NCBI GenBank assembly: GCA_004802705.1
Contig: SGPL01000206.1
Location: forward strand, 1-37,828
Source of the DNA: Bondarzewia mesenterica
Lineage: Eukaryota; Basidiomycota; Agaricomycetes; Russulales; Bondarzewiaceae
Direction of reading: 5' to 3'
DNA: 37,828 bases
A model generated the notes under the pieces. It worked only from the letters and a program-made list of their open reading frames with translations. It was not told where the DNA came from and did not search any database. Positions 20,583 to 33,159 of the stretch are shown in pieces; positions within the stretch are counted from its first letter, which is position 1, and every line of letters begins with the position of its first letter. The translations under genes were made by a program, and so were the position numbers.

Positions 20583-21111
20583 TGGGCCCATAAATTGTCG
20601 AGCTTGTAGCATGCAAGAGTAGAGAATCTTTGGATTAGCTTGCTTTCGCGGCGTTTACATAGAATACCAAGTTCATCAAAATGACGGCGGGTGAGCTAGC
20701 AGGTTCATAAGTATGGCGACAGCGCATGATGCATACGTGTGGCAACCAGCGTTAGTTTATACAGTGACTCTATATCTCAAAGTAGGATTGCGGTGATCGC
20801 CTGAGGGGAGATAGATGAATTTCTAAATGACTACGAAATTGGAAAGAACGCAACTTTTTATTTGGTGAGATCAACTGTAAAATACAGCATGACAGGTGTA
20901 ACAGGCAACCTCTGAGATGGTCAATACATGCCTACCACGAAGACGATGGACAGATATCATGTCGTCCTCACGGATCCGTGCAACAGATTCGAATTTCGAA
21001 AGTCGTCAATGACTACGTTTATTTTTGATGTGTTTGTTACTGAGAGAAACAACATGAGAAGTCAAAGGTGAATTCGGAACATAAAAGAAAGGGTAGGTTC
21101 AAGACATACAA
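20583..21111. other. Convergent 3' intergenic region
   Basis: Gap between the unrecognised gene (+) and TSR2 (-). AT-moderate, no gene or RNA recognised; expected to hold both 3' UTRs. Confidence 0.55.
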
Positions 21112-21690
21112 TCACCGTTGACCTTTTCCTTGTACCAACGTAAATCCATCATCGTCAACGATGGGCTCAGGCTTCTTCGATTTCTCAGAGTGATCCAACA
21201 ACTGCGGTGCCTCATCTTCTCCACTCTCCTCCTCGCCCTCCTCATCTTCCCAATCACTGTCACCCCCGACAACCTCCTCCACCTCAATCTTCTTCCCCTT
21301 CATCTTGTCCACCCTCTCTTCTAGCTCCTTGACACGATCTTCTCCCCGCCCTGCACCCTCCTTCACAATTTCCCAAAGCTCGACCACGTCTCTTGCAACG
21401 CCTTCCTCACTCACGTCCTCGAGTACCACATCAAACTCATCCTCCATCACCTGCAGCAGTGTAGACGCGACATACTCGACGTCCGGTGTGGGATCCTCTG
21501 TTTCGAAAGCGTCAACAAGGACGGACGCTAGCCAGGTGCGTTTTTCTGCGGAAGCGGAGCCGCCCCATGCATTGTCCACTGCGACGCGAAGGGCTGGCCA
21601 CAGCGTTAGACGGGCGATGAGCCCGCGCGCAAAGATCACGAGGTAAAGCTGAGGAGCAGATGCAGCTGTACTGGATGTTGTTGCTTCCAT
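21112..21690 (-). CDS. tsr2: Pre-rRNA-processing protein TSR2 (eS26 chaperone)
   Basis: Single-exon frame of 192 aa. TSR2 escorts ribosomal protein eS26 (Rps26) to the pre-40S particle and is needed for 20S pre-rRNA maturation. Visible: LVIFARGLIARLTLWPALRV near residue 16, VDNAWGG, EKRTWLASVLVDAFE, LLQVMEDEFDVVLEDVSEEG (the helical TSR2 core), then VARDVVELWEIVKEG, an acidic region (DWEDEEGEEESGEDE) and the conserved end VDDDGFTLVQGKGQR. Length matches the family. Start: the ATG giving MEATTSSTAA, at the usual distance before the FARG helix. A longer frame upstream to 21807 has no ATG-supported domain and is probably 5' UTR. Diverges from the SH3/RA gene. Confidence 0.93.
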   Translation of the reverse strand: MEATTSSTAASAPQLYLVIFARGLIARLTLWPALRVAVDNAWGGSASAEKRTWLASVLVDAFETEDPTPDVEYVASTLLQVMEDEFDVVLEDVSEEGVARDVVELWEIVKEGAGRGEDRVKELEERVDKMKGKKIEVEEVVGGDSDWEDEEGEEESGEDEAPQLLDHSEKSKKPEPIVDDDGFTLVQGKGQR

Positions 21691-22288
21691 GATGCAGCTA
21701 CGAATCTGCACCACGAGTAAGATCAAATAAACCTTTAGAAGATCTAACTTACTTTGTTCAGGATACAGCAATATGTATTCCCTTGCTTTTTTCATGCACC
21801 AGCTCACTGTTCGAATGGAAGCCCTACAGAGTTGTGGTCGACTACAGTTCGTCCTTATTGCGGGACTTCAACTCGGTGTAATGTGATTACAGAAACACTT
21901 CAGCTGACATAGTTACGGTCAAATATATTTCCTTTTGAGGCTCTGTGACTGCTCAGTGCTGATGCTGGTTTCTAAACTCCGCTTGAAGATGTCAGCCACT
22001 CGTTGCCGCTACTAGTAGCTGTTGACTTGACGGGTACAGTGCCCTGTGCAACTCCATTTGCATTTCAATCTACCCGTCGTTCGTTTACATATCTGCTCAC
22101 TCTGGGATTCTCGCTGTCTCTCTTTCATTTTATTTTTTCTCTGGTGAGTAGGTGTCTACTTTCGTGCTGGCCGCCACTCAATGGAGACGCACGCATACTA
22201 CTCATGATGACGGCAGGTCTGAACTCTTCCTTCACGCAGTTGACATTGTTTACGCTGTATCGTCTCTTTCCAACACAATTCTAACCTT
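21691..22288. promoter_or_regulatory. Divergent promoter region (TSR2 / SH3-RA gene)
   Basis: A 598-bp gap between divergent starts. A pyrimidine-rich stretch (about 22105-22142, TCTCTTTCATTTTATTTTTT) lies ~150 bp upstream of the SH3 gene's ATG. No canonical TATA box. Confidence 0.4.
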
Positions 22289-25200
22289 ATGGAGGCCCGA
22301 AGACCTCAGCGACAGGATACCTTTGACTTGCGAGGCCAAATAATCACCGACGACGAAGGTCCGGTCGTACATGTCCATAACGAGACTTATCCTTCAGATG
22401 AGGAACATTCCGTCCTCGAAGACGACTCCGATACCGACGACAGGGATGGCGACTACGCCGACGAAGACGACCACTCATCTTCTCTATCCATCCCTAATGA
22501 ATCTATCAATTTTGACTTGGTCTACTCACTACACAGCTTCGCGGCAACCGTCGAAGGTCAAGCCAGCGTCGTAAAAGGCGATAGCCTGACTCTCATGGAC
22601 GACAGCAACAGCTACTGGTGGCTTGTCCGCGTCCTCAATACACAAGAGATCGGTTATATACCTGCGGAGAACATTGAGACCCCCTTCGAACGACTTGCAA
22701 GGCTGAACAAGCATCGCAATGTTGATGTGAGTCGAATCACGTCTCGAATCACATCCATGATTGACCGCAGTTGATATTATCACTGCCAGCTTGCCTCAGC
22801 TACACAGGCAGAGTTGCAAAACGGCGTGCAGGAGTCGCGAGATCACTTTCGCAACAACATGTCCTCGCGTGCAGGTTCACACCAGAACACTCCCTCCCCT
22901 ACCGCAGGCGCACCAGCTTCGCGCGCGCGCCGGTCCAAGGCGGTTATATTTACGTCCGCACTACAGGTTCATAGATACCCCCCTGCTGTTTGGGGCGACG
23001 AGGAGGAAGAGGAGGAAGGTGTAGAGTGGGATGACGAGGGGTACGAGGATGAGGACCCGTCGCTTGTAGAGGATGTACATGCGAACGATGATATGGGTAT
23101 GGAGCCTGACGATGGGATGAGCTGGGAGGACGGCGCGGCAGAAGAAGCACGAACACGTCAGTTGGAGGGTCGAGCTCAGGGTGCACGGGTGGAGGATCAG
23201 CAGGAGCAGGAGCTTCAGGCACAACGTCAGCAGGTGGAGGAGCAACAACAGCGACAGCAGCAGCAGCAGCAGTTGATGGCACAACAGCAACATGAGCAAC
23301 AGCAGCGGCAGGCCGCCACCCTGCAGGCTCAAGGACCTGCTCTCTCCCTGCGCAAACCTGACTCGCGCGAGCGCTTGGCTGGGTCGCAGGAAAGCCCGGA
23401 GTCTGCATCGTCATCCACATCTGGTGCACCCCTCAGGTCGCTTGATCCCGCGGAGGCTGTGGAAACGAGAAAGGTGAGCGTGACGCCGATCATCGCGCGG
23501 GACGGTGCCATCACCACCGAGCAAAGGCAGCCACAGGCAAGCGGGCCGATATTGCCTAGCGCCGTCATGCAGCAGCAGGAGGAAGAACGCAAGCGAACTC
23601 GGGAGGAGATTGAGGCGCTGGAGAACGAGGCTCGAAAGAAGAGCAAGCCAAACACAGTCTCCCAGAGATCGCCGAATGGGGGAGCGAAGTTGAGGAAGGA
23701 GCGAGACTCTGGAGACGAGGAAAGTGGGAAGGACAAGGACAAGAAGAGCAAGTCGGGTTTGTTTGGTGGGTTGTTTGGAAGGAGGAAGGACAAGAGCAAG
23801 GACAAGGGCTCGTTGGGTTCGCTTTCGGACATTGGGCACGCCGATGCCGGTCGCAGCTCTGAAGAGTCAGGAAGGTCGAGCAATTATCAGCACGTCGGAC
23901 AGCCGGATATCACATCTCCTACGACTGTGATTGCTCAAAGGCAACAGCAGCAACAGATACAGCGCGCGCCTGCTCCTGCTCCTTCAACGCCACCGCAGGA
24001 TGGGCGCTCGTCGGGCACTATGTCTCCAGTGTCTCAGCATGCCATCCAGCTCCGTCAGCGCGATCAGCAGCAGCAGGCTTTGTACCAGCAATATCTCAAC
24101 CGATCGCCTTCGTCTCCACCCGAAGCGCAGCCATCTTTCGGATTGCAGTCTGTATCGGCTGTGATGAACGGCTCATTGTCGTTCAGCAGCACTAGTTCAT
24201 CTACTGGGCTCGGCCCGCCTTCTGATGGTCGTCGCCCACGCCCTGGCTCTCTCGTTCTCGCTCCCAATTCGTTTGACGGTCAGGGCGTCGGCGTTCCAGA
24301 GCTCAGCGTCATTCGCATCTTCGCGGGCAAGAAGTTGCAAACGGAAGCGACGTTCAAGACGGTTTTGCTCAATTCGTTGACGACGTCTTCCGACCTCGTC
24401 AAACAAGCCATCCAGCGATTCAGGCTTCCTGCTGGGGAGGATGCGAATGACTACTATCTCACGGTCAAGCAGGTTGAAGGTTCATCAGCGATTCTTAGAC
24501 AAGACGAGCATCCTCTTGTCGTCTTTGAGACACTTGTTGAGGCCGCGATGGAACTTCCGAAGGTCAAACGCAGCAGTGTCGGGAGTATCAGCTCAATTTC
24601 CAGCAATCTTTCTATGCATCCTGCAATTAAGAAACTTCCCATGAATGACTTTACTGACGATTCGGCTGTCAAATTCTACTTGAATCGCAGAAGCGAGCGT
24701 GGGGCTGACGATAGCATGCATACTGATGAGGGTGATGACACGCTCATGGCGGAGTCTGTCCAGAGTGATGAGGAGCCCTTGTCTCCCCGGCCACAGTACC
24801 TGAACGTGTCTGGGGCTGGTACTACTGTGCCTCCTGAGCGCTTCAGCTCGCCATCTTTCCGCTTCGCACTCAGACTTGTCATTAACCCTGATGATCTCCC
24901 CGACGACATGATCTTCGATCCGTTAACGGAGGCCATCATCTTCAAGCATACTCTCCGCGACCGGTCACAATCAAGCACTGGCGCTTCATCTGGAATATCG
25001 CAGGCTTTCCGCCGTAAGATCTTTGTCTTCCCAAAGAATATCACCGTGGCGGAAGTGATCGAGATTGGGCTGGAAAGGTATGGGATCTTGGAGGGTGTTG
25101 TGGATGGTGGGGACGAGGTGGAGGACAAGTTGTCAAAGAGGCGTAGTACCTCAAGAGTTCGGTATGCATTGAATGTGAACGTTGAGGGTAAAGGTACGTC

Positions 25201-26678
25201 TCTCGTTTGATTTTTTTGTCTTAAAGTTGACCAAAGTTGGCCAAACCTGATTTTTAATCAGAACGAGAGCTCTCTCCATCAAGCAGGGTTATTGATGCCT
25301 ACCCGCGGCCTCCTGCGTATCGGGCTGTGGATCGTCGATTCAGCGATAGCAAGCGTCGTTCCGTCGATTCTATGCAACTCCTTGGCAGCCCTGAGGATGT
25401 GCAACCTGACGACCCCATTTTTGTTCTTCGTCGCGCCGTCACGTATCGTACGTCCTCGCGTCGTCTCTCCACTGCTCTGGATGAGATCGCGCTTCAGCAT
25501 ATGCATCGCGAGTCTGTCTCGAGCAGTGCTACTTCTGATGTTGGCAATGCGGAGGAGCCCAAGCAGCGACATATGTCGAAGCAGGAACTCATTGCAGCGC
25601 AACGTGCGGCGACACGCGCAAACCAACGTGCCATTTTGTCTGCTCAGACAAACTCGGTGCGTGGTGTGGACGTCCTTCTCCCGGGTAATGCTATGATTCG
25701 CAGTTCTCGTTATGAGGTTGATGACAGGATGCGGTACTCTTACGTCCAGCCTGATGGTGAGACGTACGATATCAGCGATATCGTGGAGGAAGAATGGCAA
25801 GGCGAAGCAACGCAGCGGAGGGAAGCCGCATCCGATGGTGACCTGTTGGAAGGCGTGTTATCTCGACACAAGGATGGACTGGGAGAAAAGCTGGATCGGG
25901 TGCTGAGTAAGATCAAGGATAGCAGAGGCGTCCCTCGGGTTCCGGTCTCCCAGGCTACATCTGCTTCAACCCTCGACAGCATCGCATCCGAGTACTCCAT
26001 TGCTGATGCCGCTGATCAATCCACCTCTCGCTCCACTACACCATCGGCCGCCCAACTGAATGCGCGCTCGCCCACGCCTACCTCGGCCAAACTACATATT
26101 CTCTCTGATGCACCCCATTCGGCGTCTCCTGTCACCACGGGCTCTACGTCTGGGACTGCCACCCCTGTGGGCATTGATCAGAAACGTCCGAGGACCAACA
26201 CCCCCACTACATCGTCCTCAAAGACAATCACAGGTACTCTACCTCATCTGCGACAGCCTTCAATAGCATCAGTCATCTCAGATCTGTCAGGATACCGCAC
26301 CGCCGTTGGGTCTCCCGAAATCTCCTCCCCGCCTTTGGCAGCCCGAAAGCCGGCGACGCCCAAGCCATATAGACCCAGGCCCGTCATTCCGAAAGACGAC
26401 TTTGGCATCTCTAACATGATGGCTATTATTGAGCTGGCAGGAATGCAGAACAGGACGCCGCCTTTGTCCCCTTTGGACCCTGTTGATGAGTTGCTATTTG
26501 GCCGACAGATTGACTTGGAGACCTTGCATCCTCGCGTGCGAGACATTTATGCTCCGACCTTCCAACAATTGGAGGAAATGGATAAGGTGCGTATCCTTCT
26601 CCACATGTCCTATATCATTTTGATTAAGCATTTAAACAGATACTGGATGAACTTCTACAACACGCTGTGCGGTTGTAG
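22289..26678 (+). CDS. SH3 and Ras-association (RA) domain scaffold protein
   Basis: Four exons: 22289-22726, 22790-25193, 25262-26586 and 26640-26678; 1401 aa. Residues ~74-130 form an SH3 domain (LVYSLHSFAATVEGQASVVK, then YWWLVRVLNTQEIGYIPAEN with the WW and the closing GYIPxxYIE-type strand), followed by PFERLARLNKHRNVD. A very acidic segment (EEEEEEGVEWDDEGY), a Gln-rich coiled region (~residues 285-320) and a basic Lys/Asp-rich stretch follow. Residues ~649-731 look like an RA domain (VIRIFAGKKLQTEATFKTVL, DLVKQAIQRFRL, YYLTVKQVEGS). A second conserved block is FRFALRLVINPDDLPDDMIF with IFVFPKNITVAEVIEIGLER. The C-terminus (HPRVRDIYAPTFQQLEEMDK, ILDELLQHAVRL) is coiled. Likely links Ras/Rho-type GTPases to polarity or actin. 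Reminiscent of fungal SH3 polarity proteins, but I cannot name an orthologue. The 13-codon last exon is the least certain. Confidence 0.85.
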
Positions 26679-28522
26679 ATGTCTGTTTTTTTTTTGCTTG
26701 CTTGTAACTTATTTATTGCGCTGATACCACTTTTAATCGTTATTTACCCACTGGTCTTGTTCTACCCGATTTACCATGCTGGCCGTTGAACGTGAACTTT
26801 TGGACGCGAATGAGGAAGTCGGAAGGGGACATGCGATAACGTAGGTTCTGCTGTTCACGGAGAGCAATGTCGTGTCTGCATTTCAGCCACTGTCAGGTGC
26901 CCCGATTGCAGAACATAACGAGCTAGGAAGGTCGCAACAATGTACAGCGATGGCTTCATGAAGAGTACCGTCAGGCTGGCAGGATAAAAGTCCGAAGGTG
27001 CGTGTATGTGCGTGTTTTCGTTTTAATGTGGGTTTTCGAGGTCAGGGATTTGAGAGTCCAACAAACAGTGGCTTGATCACAGGTTCCCATGCCCCACCTA
27101 GTAAGTGCAATGCGTCGTGATCACTCCATCCGATCTGACCGCAGCACGTTTTTGTTCCTGCCCCTGTACGAGTCGTGAGACTGGCACTACTTACGGCTCC
27201 GAGCTTGCATTCGTGCACTTGCATTCCTTCGCTTGTCATACATGCGCCCCACATCGCACGCCGCTGTCCCCCCGCCTCCATCTGCACGATGCTTAATCGA
27301 GATAGCAACTCAGCGCTCTGTCACTGAAAGGACAGCTTCATCTATTTGTATTAAGTATATGAAACATTAGATGGAATGGTGGTCCCCGCCGATTTCGCTA
27401 GACCATGATGAGCTACAGCATCACTACTGCACGAAAAAGGTTTAGTCAGAGCGCGTAAATGACGCAGCACGGTAACTTGAAATATAGCGCGCTTCTACTA
27501 ACTCGCTACTTCAGGCAAAAGATCTTCTTCAATGATCCATCAGCGTCTGCATAAATCAGGGGTAGGGCAGAACTCATAGCATTGTGCTCGCTAAAAATAA
27601 CATACCGAAGCGAGGCCAGAATGATATTGACGTGGCAGCGAGCCCAATCTGACTCGAAATGCGCGCGTTCGTTGTATGTAAGTCGCAGTCATTCATAGCC
27701 AGGTCACGGAACTATTCGGATGCCGAACAGATCATTGGCCTGGTAAGGAATAATGACAGTGAAGTAGTACCACTCTTTGTGATGATGTAATGGTTCTGCG
27801 TTCTTGGTTTTGCGCTCTTGAGCCGACTGCACTTTCGTCAGTGAAGCCTTTTGGAGATGGCGTAGATGATCTATTGGCAAGGTCAGTTTTGAAAAATGCT
27901 CAGCCCCATAATCGATCTTATAAAACAGCTTTTCGTAGATCCGTCAGTGGCCCTGTATGTTGCAAGTGACATTTATGCTATGCATAAACTCATACAATTC
28001 TGTGATTTCTCCATGCATTTGACCACAGCAGGGAGCCCATGAACAGGTATCCAGATCGTGAAACCAATCTTGGTGTGTTAATATCCTCATTTCGTGCCAT
28101 ACTGGCTTTCCCGCTCGATTAGTTCGGCTGGACCTGTCAACTGAATATCAACTCGGTTGCGACGGCGAACACTGCACCTCCACAGGGGCTCTTTCCCTCT
28201 AGTGACAGCTCGCTGCTCGCTCTCTACCCTATCTTGTCTTGTCTGTCTATGGAAGTTGCTTCATATATGGCTTTTGCACAACCATACGCGCTGCGAGTCC
28301 AGGGGTACCTGAACCCATTAGTTCTGATATCCTCAGAAAAGGTCTCCCGAATATTTTTATCCCCGTACACTGCGCCTCCCGGTAGCAGTGGTGCACACAA
28401 CGATGTTTTCGGCTTCATGATCATGCATTTTAATTTAGACCGACTCGGAGGCACAGCGTGAAACCCGCCAGATTTGACGGCAATCGTTGCTGCCGCCGAG
28501 CGCGTACTGGGGGGCTCATGCG
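26679..28522. other. Long intergenic region upstream of laccase 1
   Basis: About 1.8 kb without a convincing gene. Candidate stress or metal motifs on the laccase side: CCAAT (28064-28068), AGGGG stress-type element (28184-28188) and TGCACAC, which fits the metal-response consensus TGCRCNC (28392-28398). These short matches are expected by chance and only the position gives them weight. A 22-codon frame from 26779 (MLAVERELLDANEEVGRG) looks protein-like and might be an alternative last exon of the SH3-RA gene. Confidence 0.4.
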
Positions 28523-28529
28523 TATAAAA
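28523..28529 (+). promoter_or_regulatory. TATA box of laccase 1
   Basis: TATAAAA lies 69-75 bp before the ATG at 28598, followed by a TC-rich leader. The same layout is found in laccase 2, which supports it. Confidence 0.75.
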
Positions 28530-28597
28530 CCCCATGTTCTGGAAGGGTTTTCGCAATAGTCTACTTTTCCCTTTTCTCTCTTTAGTTTTTCTTCAAG

Positions 28598-31282
28598 ATG
28601 TTCCGTCTCCTTTCCTTACTTGTGGGATTGTTGCCTGCTGTTTCTCTCGCTGCTATCGGGCATGTAGCTGATCTCCATATCGCGAACAAGCAGATAGCCC
28701 CCGACGGATTCCTTCGCGAGTATGTATTTGTACACATACTGTCCTTCCCTTGTGATTGAGATGCAATTTGTGGTTTAGCACCGTTCTGGCGGGTGGCACA
28801 TTTCCTGCGCCTCTGATCAGCGCGAACAAGGTCTGTCATACTCTTTTTTTTGAGAGCCTTTTCTGTATTGATCCACGATGTGATTTACTGCAGGGAGACC
28901 GTTTCGAGATAAACGTCATCAATGACCTGACCGACAGCAGGATGACAATAACGACCTCCATTGTAAGCATAGAATTAGACAGACTACAGCATGCGTGATC
29001 TGAAACATTTGTGGTAGCACTGGCACGGTTTGTTCCAGCACGGCACAAACTGGGCTGACGGTGTTGCCTTTGTCGGGCAATGTCCGATCGTGCCAGGCCA
29101 TTCCTTCCTGTACAACTTTACTGCACTTGAACAGACGGGGACATATTGGTATCATTCGCACATCGGAACGCAATATTGCGATGGTCTGAGAGGCCCGCTC
29201 GTCATCTATGATCCCGATGATCCCTATGCTCATCTCTACGATGTTGATGACGGTGCGTCGATACCTTCGCACTGTGCAGGATCTACCATTGAAATTTCCT
29301 TTCCATACAATTACAGAGAGCACTGTCATCACCTTGGCTGATTGGTACGCCAATCGGTCCTCGCTAATACAAAAGTGAAACTCATTCTCTCATACAACAG
29401 GTACCATTATTTGTCAAGTGACGCTTCTGTTATCCCGTCAGCCATTCCCAGTCATTTCTGTACGACCTGATGGAGCTTAACTTTTCGTTTACCATAGTAC
29501 GCCAAACACTACTTTGATAAATGGACTCGGTCGGACTGTCAATGGCTCCGCGACTCCTCTGGCAGTAATAAATGTGGAGCAAGGGAAACGGTTAGCCTTT
29601 CGAGTTTTTTATATTGAAAATTGACGTGAACACCATGCTGATATTTACAAACTAGCTACCGGTATCGACTCGTCAGCATTTCGTGTGACACCAGTTTCAA
29701 TTTTTCGATCGATCAACACAAGATGACAATTATCGAGGTAGAAGGAAACAACGTGCAACCTCTAGTTGTGGACTCCCTTCAAATTCTTACTGGTAAGTCT
29801 GAATCCCTTTTGGCAATGTGCTTTTGCCGAGAAGACTCCGGTTCTTGTATTGATGTACTCGCACTACCTTTCCCCATAAGGTCAGCGCTATTCGGTCGTG
29901 GTAAGCCTCATGATCTCTTTCTCTCCTTTGCTGCCACTGAACGTTGATTTACTCCTTAGGTGCAAGCAAATAAGAAGGTTGACAATTACTGTAAGTTATA
30001 TTTTTCTTCATACTCAGACAACGGTCCATAACTCACCGCATGTTCAGGGATCCGTGCGCAACCCAACGACATCGCCCAAGGATTTGATGGCGGCCGCAAC
30101 TCTGCAATTCTGCGCTATAAGGGCGCACCCGCTGAGGACCCGACGACGTCCCTCGTCAACAGTACGTTGCCATTAGTAGAAACCAATCTCCACGTGAGCG
30201 ACTTTATCTCCCGCATACGTACCGAACAAGTTCTGACTGTGATTAATATCACCAGCCTCGCGAGAATCCTCAGGCTGTACGTCCGAATAGTCCGACGAAA
30301 GATCATCTTACTCACTAGACCCTCCAGCCTGGGAAGCCCTTCCCTGGAGGAGCCGATATCAACATCAGACTTAATGTTACGGTCGTGGTGCGTAACATTG
30401 CACATAAAATATACGCCGCCTGCTAAATTTCTCTTGCTCTTCTCCCCGTCGGCATCTGTTTTCTCAGAATAACGGAACGAAGTTCGCGATGAACGACGTA
30501 ATTTATGATCCCCCAACTGTCCCTGTCTTGCTCCAAATCATGAGCGGAACGAAACGCGCTCAAGATCTCCTTCCTAAAGGCAGTATCTACGGCCTCGAAC
30601 GTAATAAGTCAGTTGAGCTTGTCATCCCTGCTGGGTTGACTGGACCCTTTGGCGGACCGGTGAGCACATTTCATTCTCGTGTATTTCATGAACGTTGATT
30701 ACCTACATCCAACCCTGCAGCACCCTGTCCATTTGCACGGCGTGAGTGCTTGGTGACTTGCATTTATTTGAATGTTCGATCTAAAAATATCATCAGCATG
30801 CCTTTTCCGTTGTGCGCAGCGCTGGCAACAGCTCGTACAATTTCGCCAACCCTGTTCGTCGTGACGTCGTCAGCATTGGGGCCAATCAATCGGATGAGGT
30901 TACGATTCGCTTCTTCACTGATAACCCTGGTCCCTGGTTCTTCCATTGGTAAGTTTTGGACTCAGTGAATATTCTACTCAGGTCCTGATTCGCACCATAC
31001 CAGCCACATCGATTGGCATCTTGCTGCGTAAGTCATTATCCGGTCGCTGTGAAGAGTAATTCACTAACTGAACCTTTCTAAGTGGGTTTGCTGTCGTCAT
31101 GGCGGAGGATGTCGCCGACGTACCTCTTCTCGATCCTGCTCCAGGTACGATTGTTTAATCCTTGCATCCATTGACCTGCGTACCCAAGCTGATGTCTTAT
31201 TTTCTCAGCTGCTTGGAAGGACTTGTGTCCGATCTTCAATGCATCCGGGATTCCCATAAGCCAGGGTGTACCCCAGATTTGA
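28598..31282 (+). CDS. lcc: Laccase 1 (secreted multicopper phenol oxidase)
   Basis: Nineteen exons: 28598-28719, 28779-28830, 28894-28962, 29018-29252, 29317-29344, 29401-29436, 29498-29590, 29656-29792, 29881-29900, 29960-29990, 30048-30193, 30256-30276, 30328-30387, 30468-30659, 30721-30741, 30797-30948, 31004-31027, 31083-31144 and 31209-31282. Phases close to 524 aa, the usual length. The enzyme oxidises phenols and reduces O2 to water outside the cell (lignin, pigments, detoxification). Signal peptide ~1-20 ([17 protein letters not shown]). Copper motifs: [44 protein letters not shown] and [15 protein letters not shown]. The residue ten after the T1 Cys is Phe (high-potential type). Exon 6 needs a weak GTCAGC donor to stay in frame; the other introns have ordinary GT..AG ends. 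Tandem with laccase 2. Confidence 0.93.
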
Positions 31283-33159
31283 TTTCCCAGTGCAGATCGA
31301 TCACTTTCATCAATGGTCGGCTGCACTGTATAATTTTTGGTTTCGAATTATTTATTCTCAGGGTATGTTACAAACTCATCGATCCGTATAATCCGTGGAA
31401 TATCGTCAGAACCTTCCTTCCTTTCATCTTCGTGTCTTACATTCTCCACTCTTTTTCTTGGATTGATTCCATCTTCTTGGTATTAATCTTGCGCTGCGAT
31501 TCGTCTGGATAACATTTATAGCATCATCGTTGAACTTCTCCTGGAGATGGAAGTCAACTGTAGTTGCCATGGGGAACTTTCAAGCGCTACTTTCTCCTCA
31601 CCAAATATTTATAGTTGCGAGCCTTGAATGCAAATACTCGATCAGTAGCCTCAGTTAGGAGTCAGACTGAGCTAACCGAAGCTCACTCAAACCTGCGAAT
31701 TTTTTTCATTGGATAATTAAAACGCTGCTGGGAGATACCGATTTTTTGCTCTTGTGAGAAAGAAAATTCTGAGCAGGGTATCCCCGGGCCCAAACGCCTC
31801 AAACTGGGTATCACGTGGAAAGATTTTCTGATCATCTGACTCACTTGTTTTCGGTTTTATTTTTTTTTCTGTGGGCATCCGAATTATCACGATGTGAAGC
31901 CTTCCTTGACTCTCGTATTTTTCTCGACCCTCTCATTCAAAATATCGACCTGCGGGATGAGAACCTGCCGGTTATCTCAAGTTACTTGTGGACACCTGCT
32001 AGAGTCCTGCCACTGATAGTCTCGCCGTGGTTGCAGCCAACATCTTCAGTTGCGGAGAAAGCGGCTCTATATGCGACATTTGAGACAACCGAACTGTCGC
32101 GAAGAGGTCCCGGTGGACCATGTGCTGCTATGGTTCTTACGCGTCACGAGAAGGGCTTCGTTTTGGACCGACACACCCGACGGACCTGCAGATGAATGAG
32201 CAGGACCAGTTTATCCCATGTACTTCCCAAGCTGCGGATATCCATTACCACTAGTGCTACACTCGGCCAGCAATTCGCGCTGTCTTCTTAAACTCACAGC
32301 GCCGCATTGTCCTCATCGAGCTATGGACCTAACCAGTTGAGTTTGAGGGCATCACCTTTCTCGTTACTGACACAGTTCCATACCCCAAAGTACTGAGGAT
32401 GACATATCATACTTACGTCCCTGGGGTGATGAATTCCTCTTCGTCCTCGCTCTTCCTCGTGATCGAAATCGAATTGTAACAATTACGTTCCAGGACAGGT
32501 GCAGGGGTCTCTGTGACCGCTCAATGTACCTAGAGCTGGTATGCGTACGCAAAGCTGATTTCATTATCGTTTCCGGTAATCTTCTCGCCATCATGAAGCG
32601 TTTCTCGCGTAGAATTGCGGTTTTAAAGCGGGTTCGCTTTGGATCATGAAACTCATCCTACGGGAGATTTGAAGTTTCGAACTCGTTATCCCGTCGAACC
32701 TGACGAATGGAGCATTTTTTTTTCAGCAGCTAGTAAAAATAAATGCGTCATATCAATGACGTATCTATTGGGAAGTTCCTGAAGTGCCGTGAATGGATCG
32801 GTGAGTGCTCACAGTTTATCCCAAGGTCTTTGACCTGAAGGGTCTGCAACTAGCGTCAGCGCTCAAAAAGCCCCGGAAGGGGGCTAGGACGGGTTTTGCT
32901 GTCCGATGTCATGAATAATTGCTTCAGGCTTTCCTTTTATTCACCATTTTCCCATGCCTTGCTTGTTTAACGACCGGTATTGGATCAAAGGAGGCCACTT
33001 TTTGCTCAGACGCTGATCGGGAGGAGAGGGTGTGCTCAGGTGAGGCTCGTAGCATGCGGTGCAGTCTGTGGATTTAGCGCTCGTTCCCTAGGATCATCAG
33101 TCCTTACTCCGTCAGCGCTCTTTTTTTCATCGGCCTCCAGGCGTGATTCGTGATGACTT
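31283..33159. other. Gene-poor spacer inside the laccase locus
   Basis: No intact gene found. Frames here are short and interrupted. A stretch around 31950-32180 has open character (e.g. PVISSYLWTPARVLPLIV) but matches nothing I know; a relic is possible. A small AGCCCC/GGGGCT stem lies near 32869-32885. Confidence 0.4.

Noticed and set aside
22950..23332. Leu-rich and Pro-rich minus-strand frames opposite the SH3-RA gene
   Set aside because: Antisense shadow of the Gln-rich region of the + strand gene; no splice or domain support.
27042..27308. Small opposing frames upstream of laccase 1
   Set aside because: Both strands are open over the same stretch by chance; no domain, splice or start context supports a gene.
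26679..28522. CRISPR array, phage or bacterial operon in the gene-poor region
   Set aside because: No spaced direct repeats or bacterial gene signals; the window is eukaryotic throughout.
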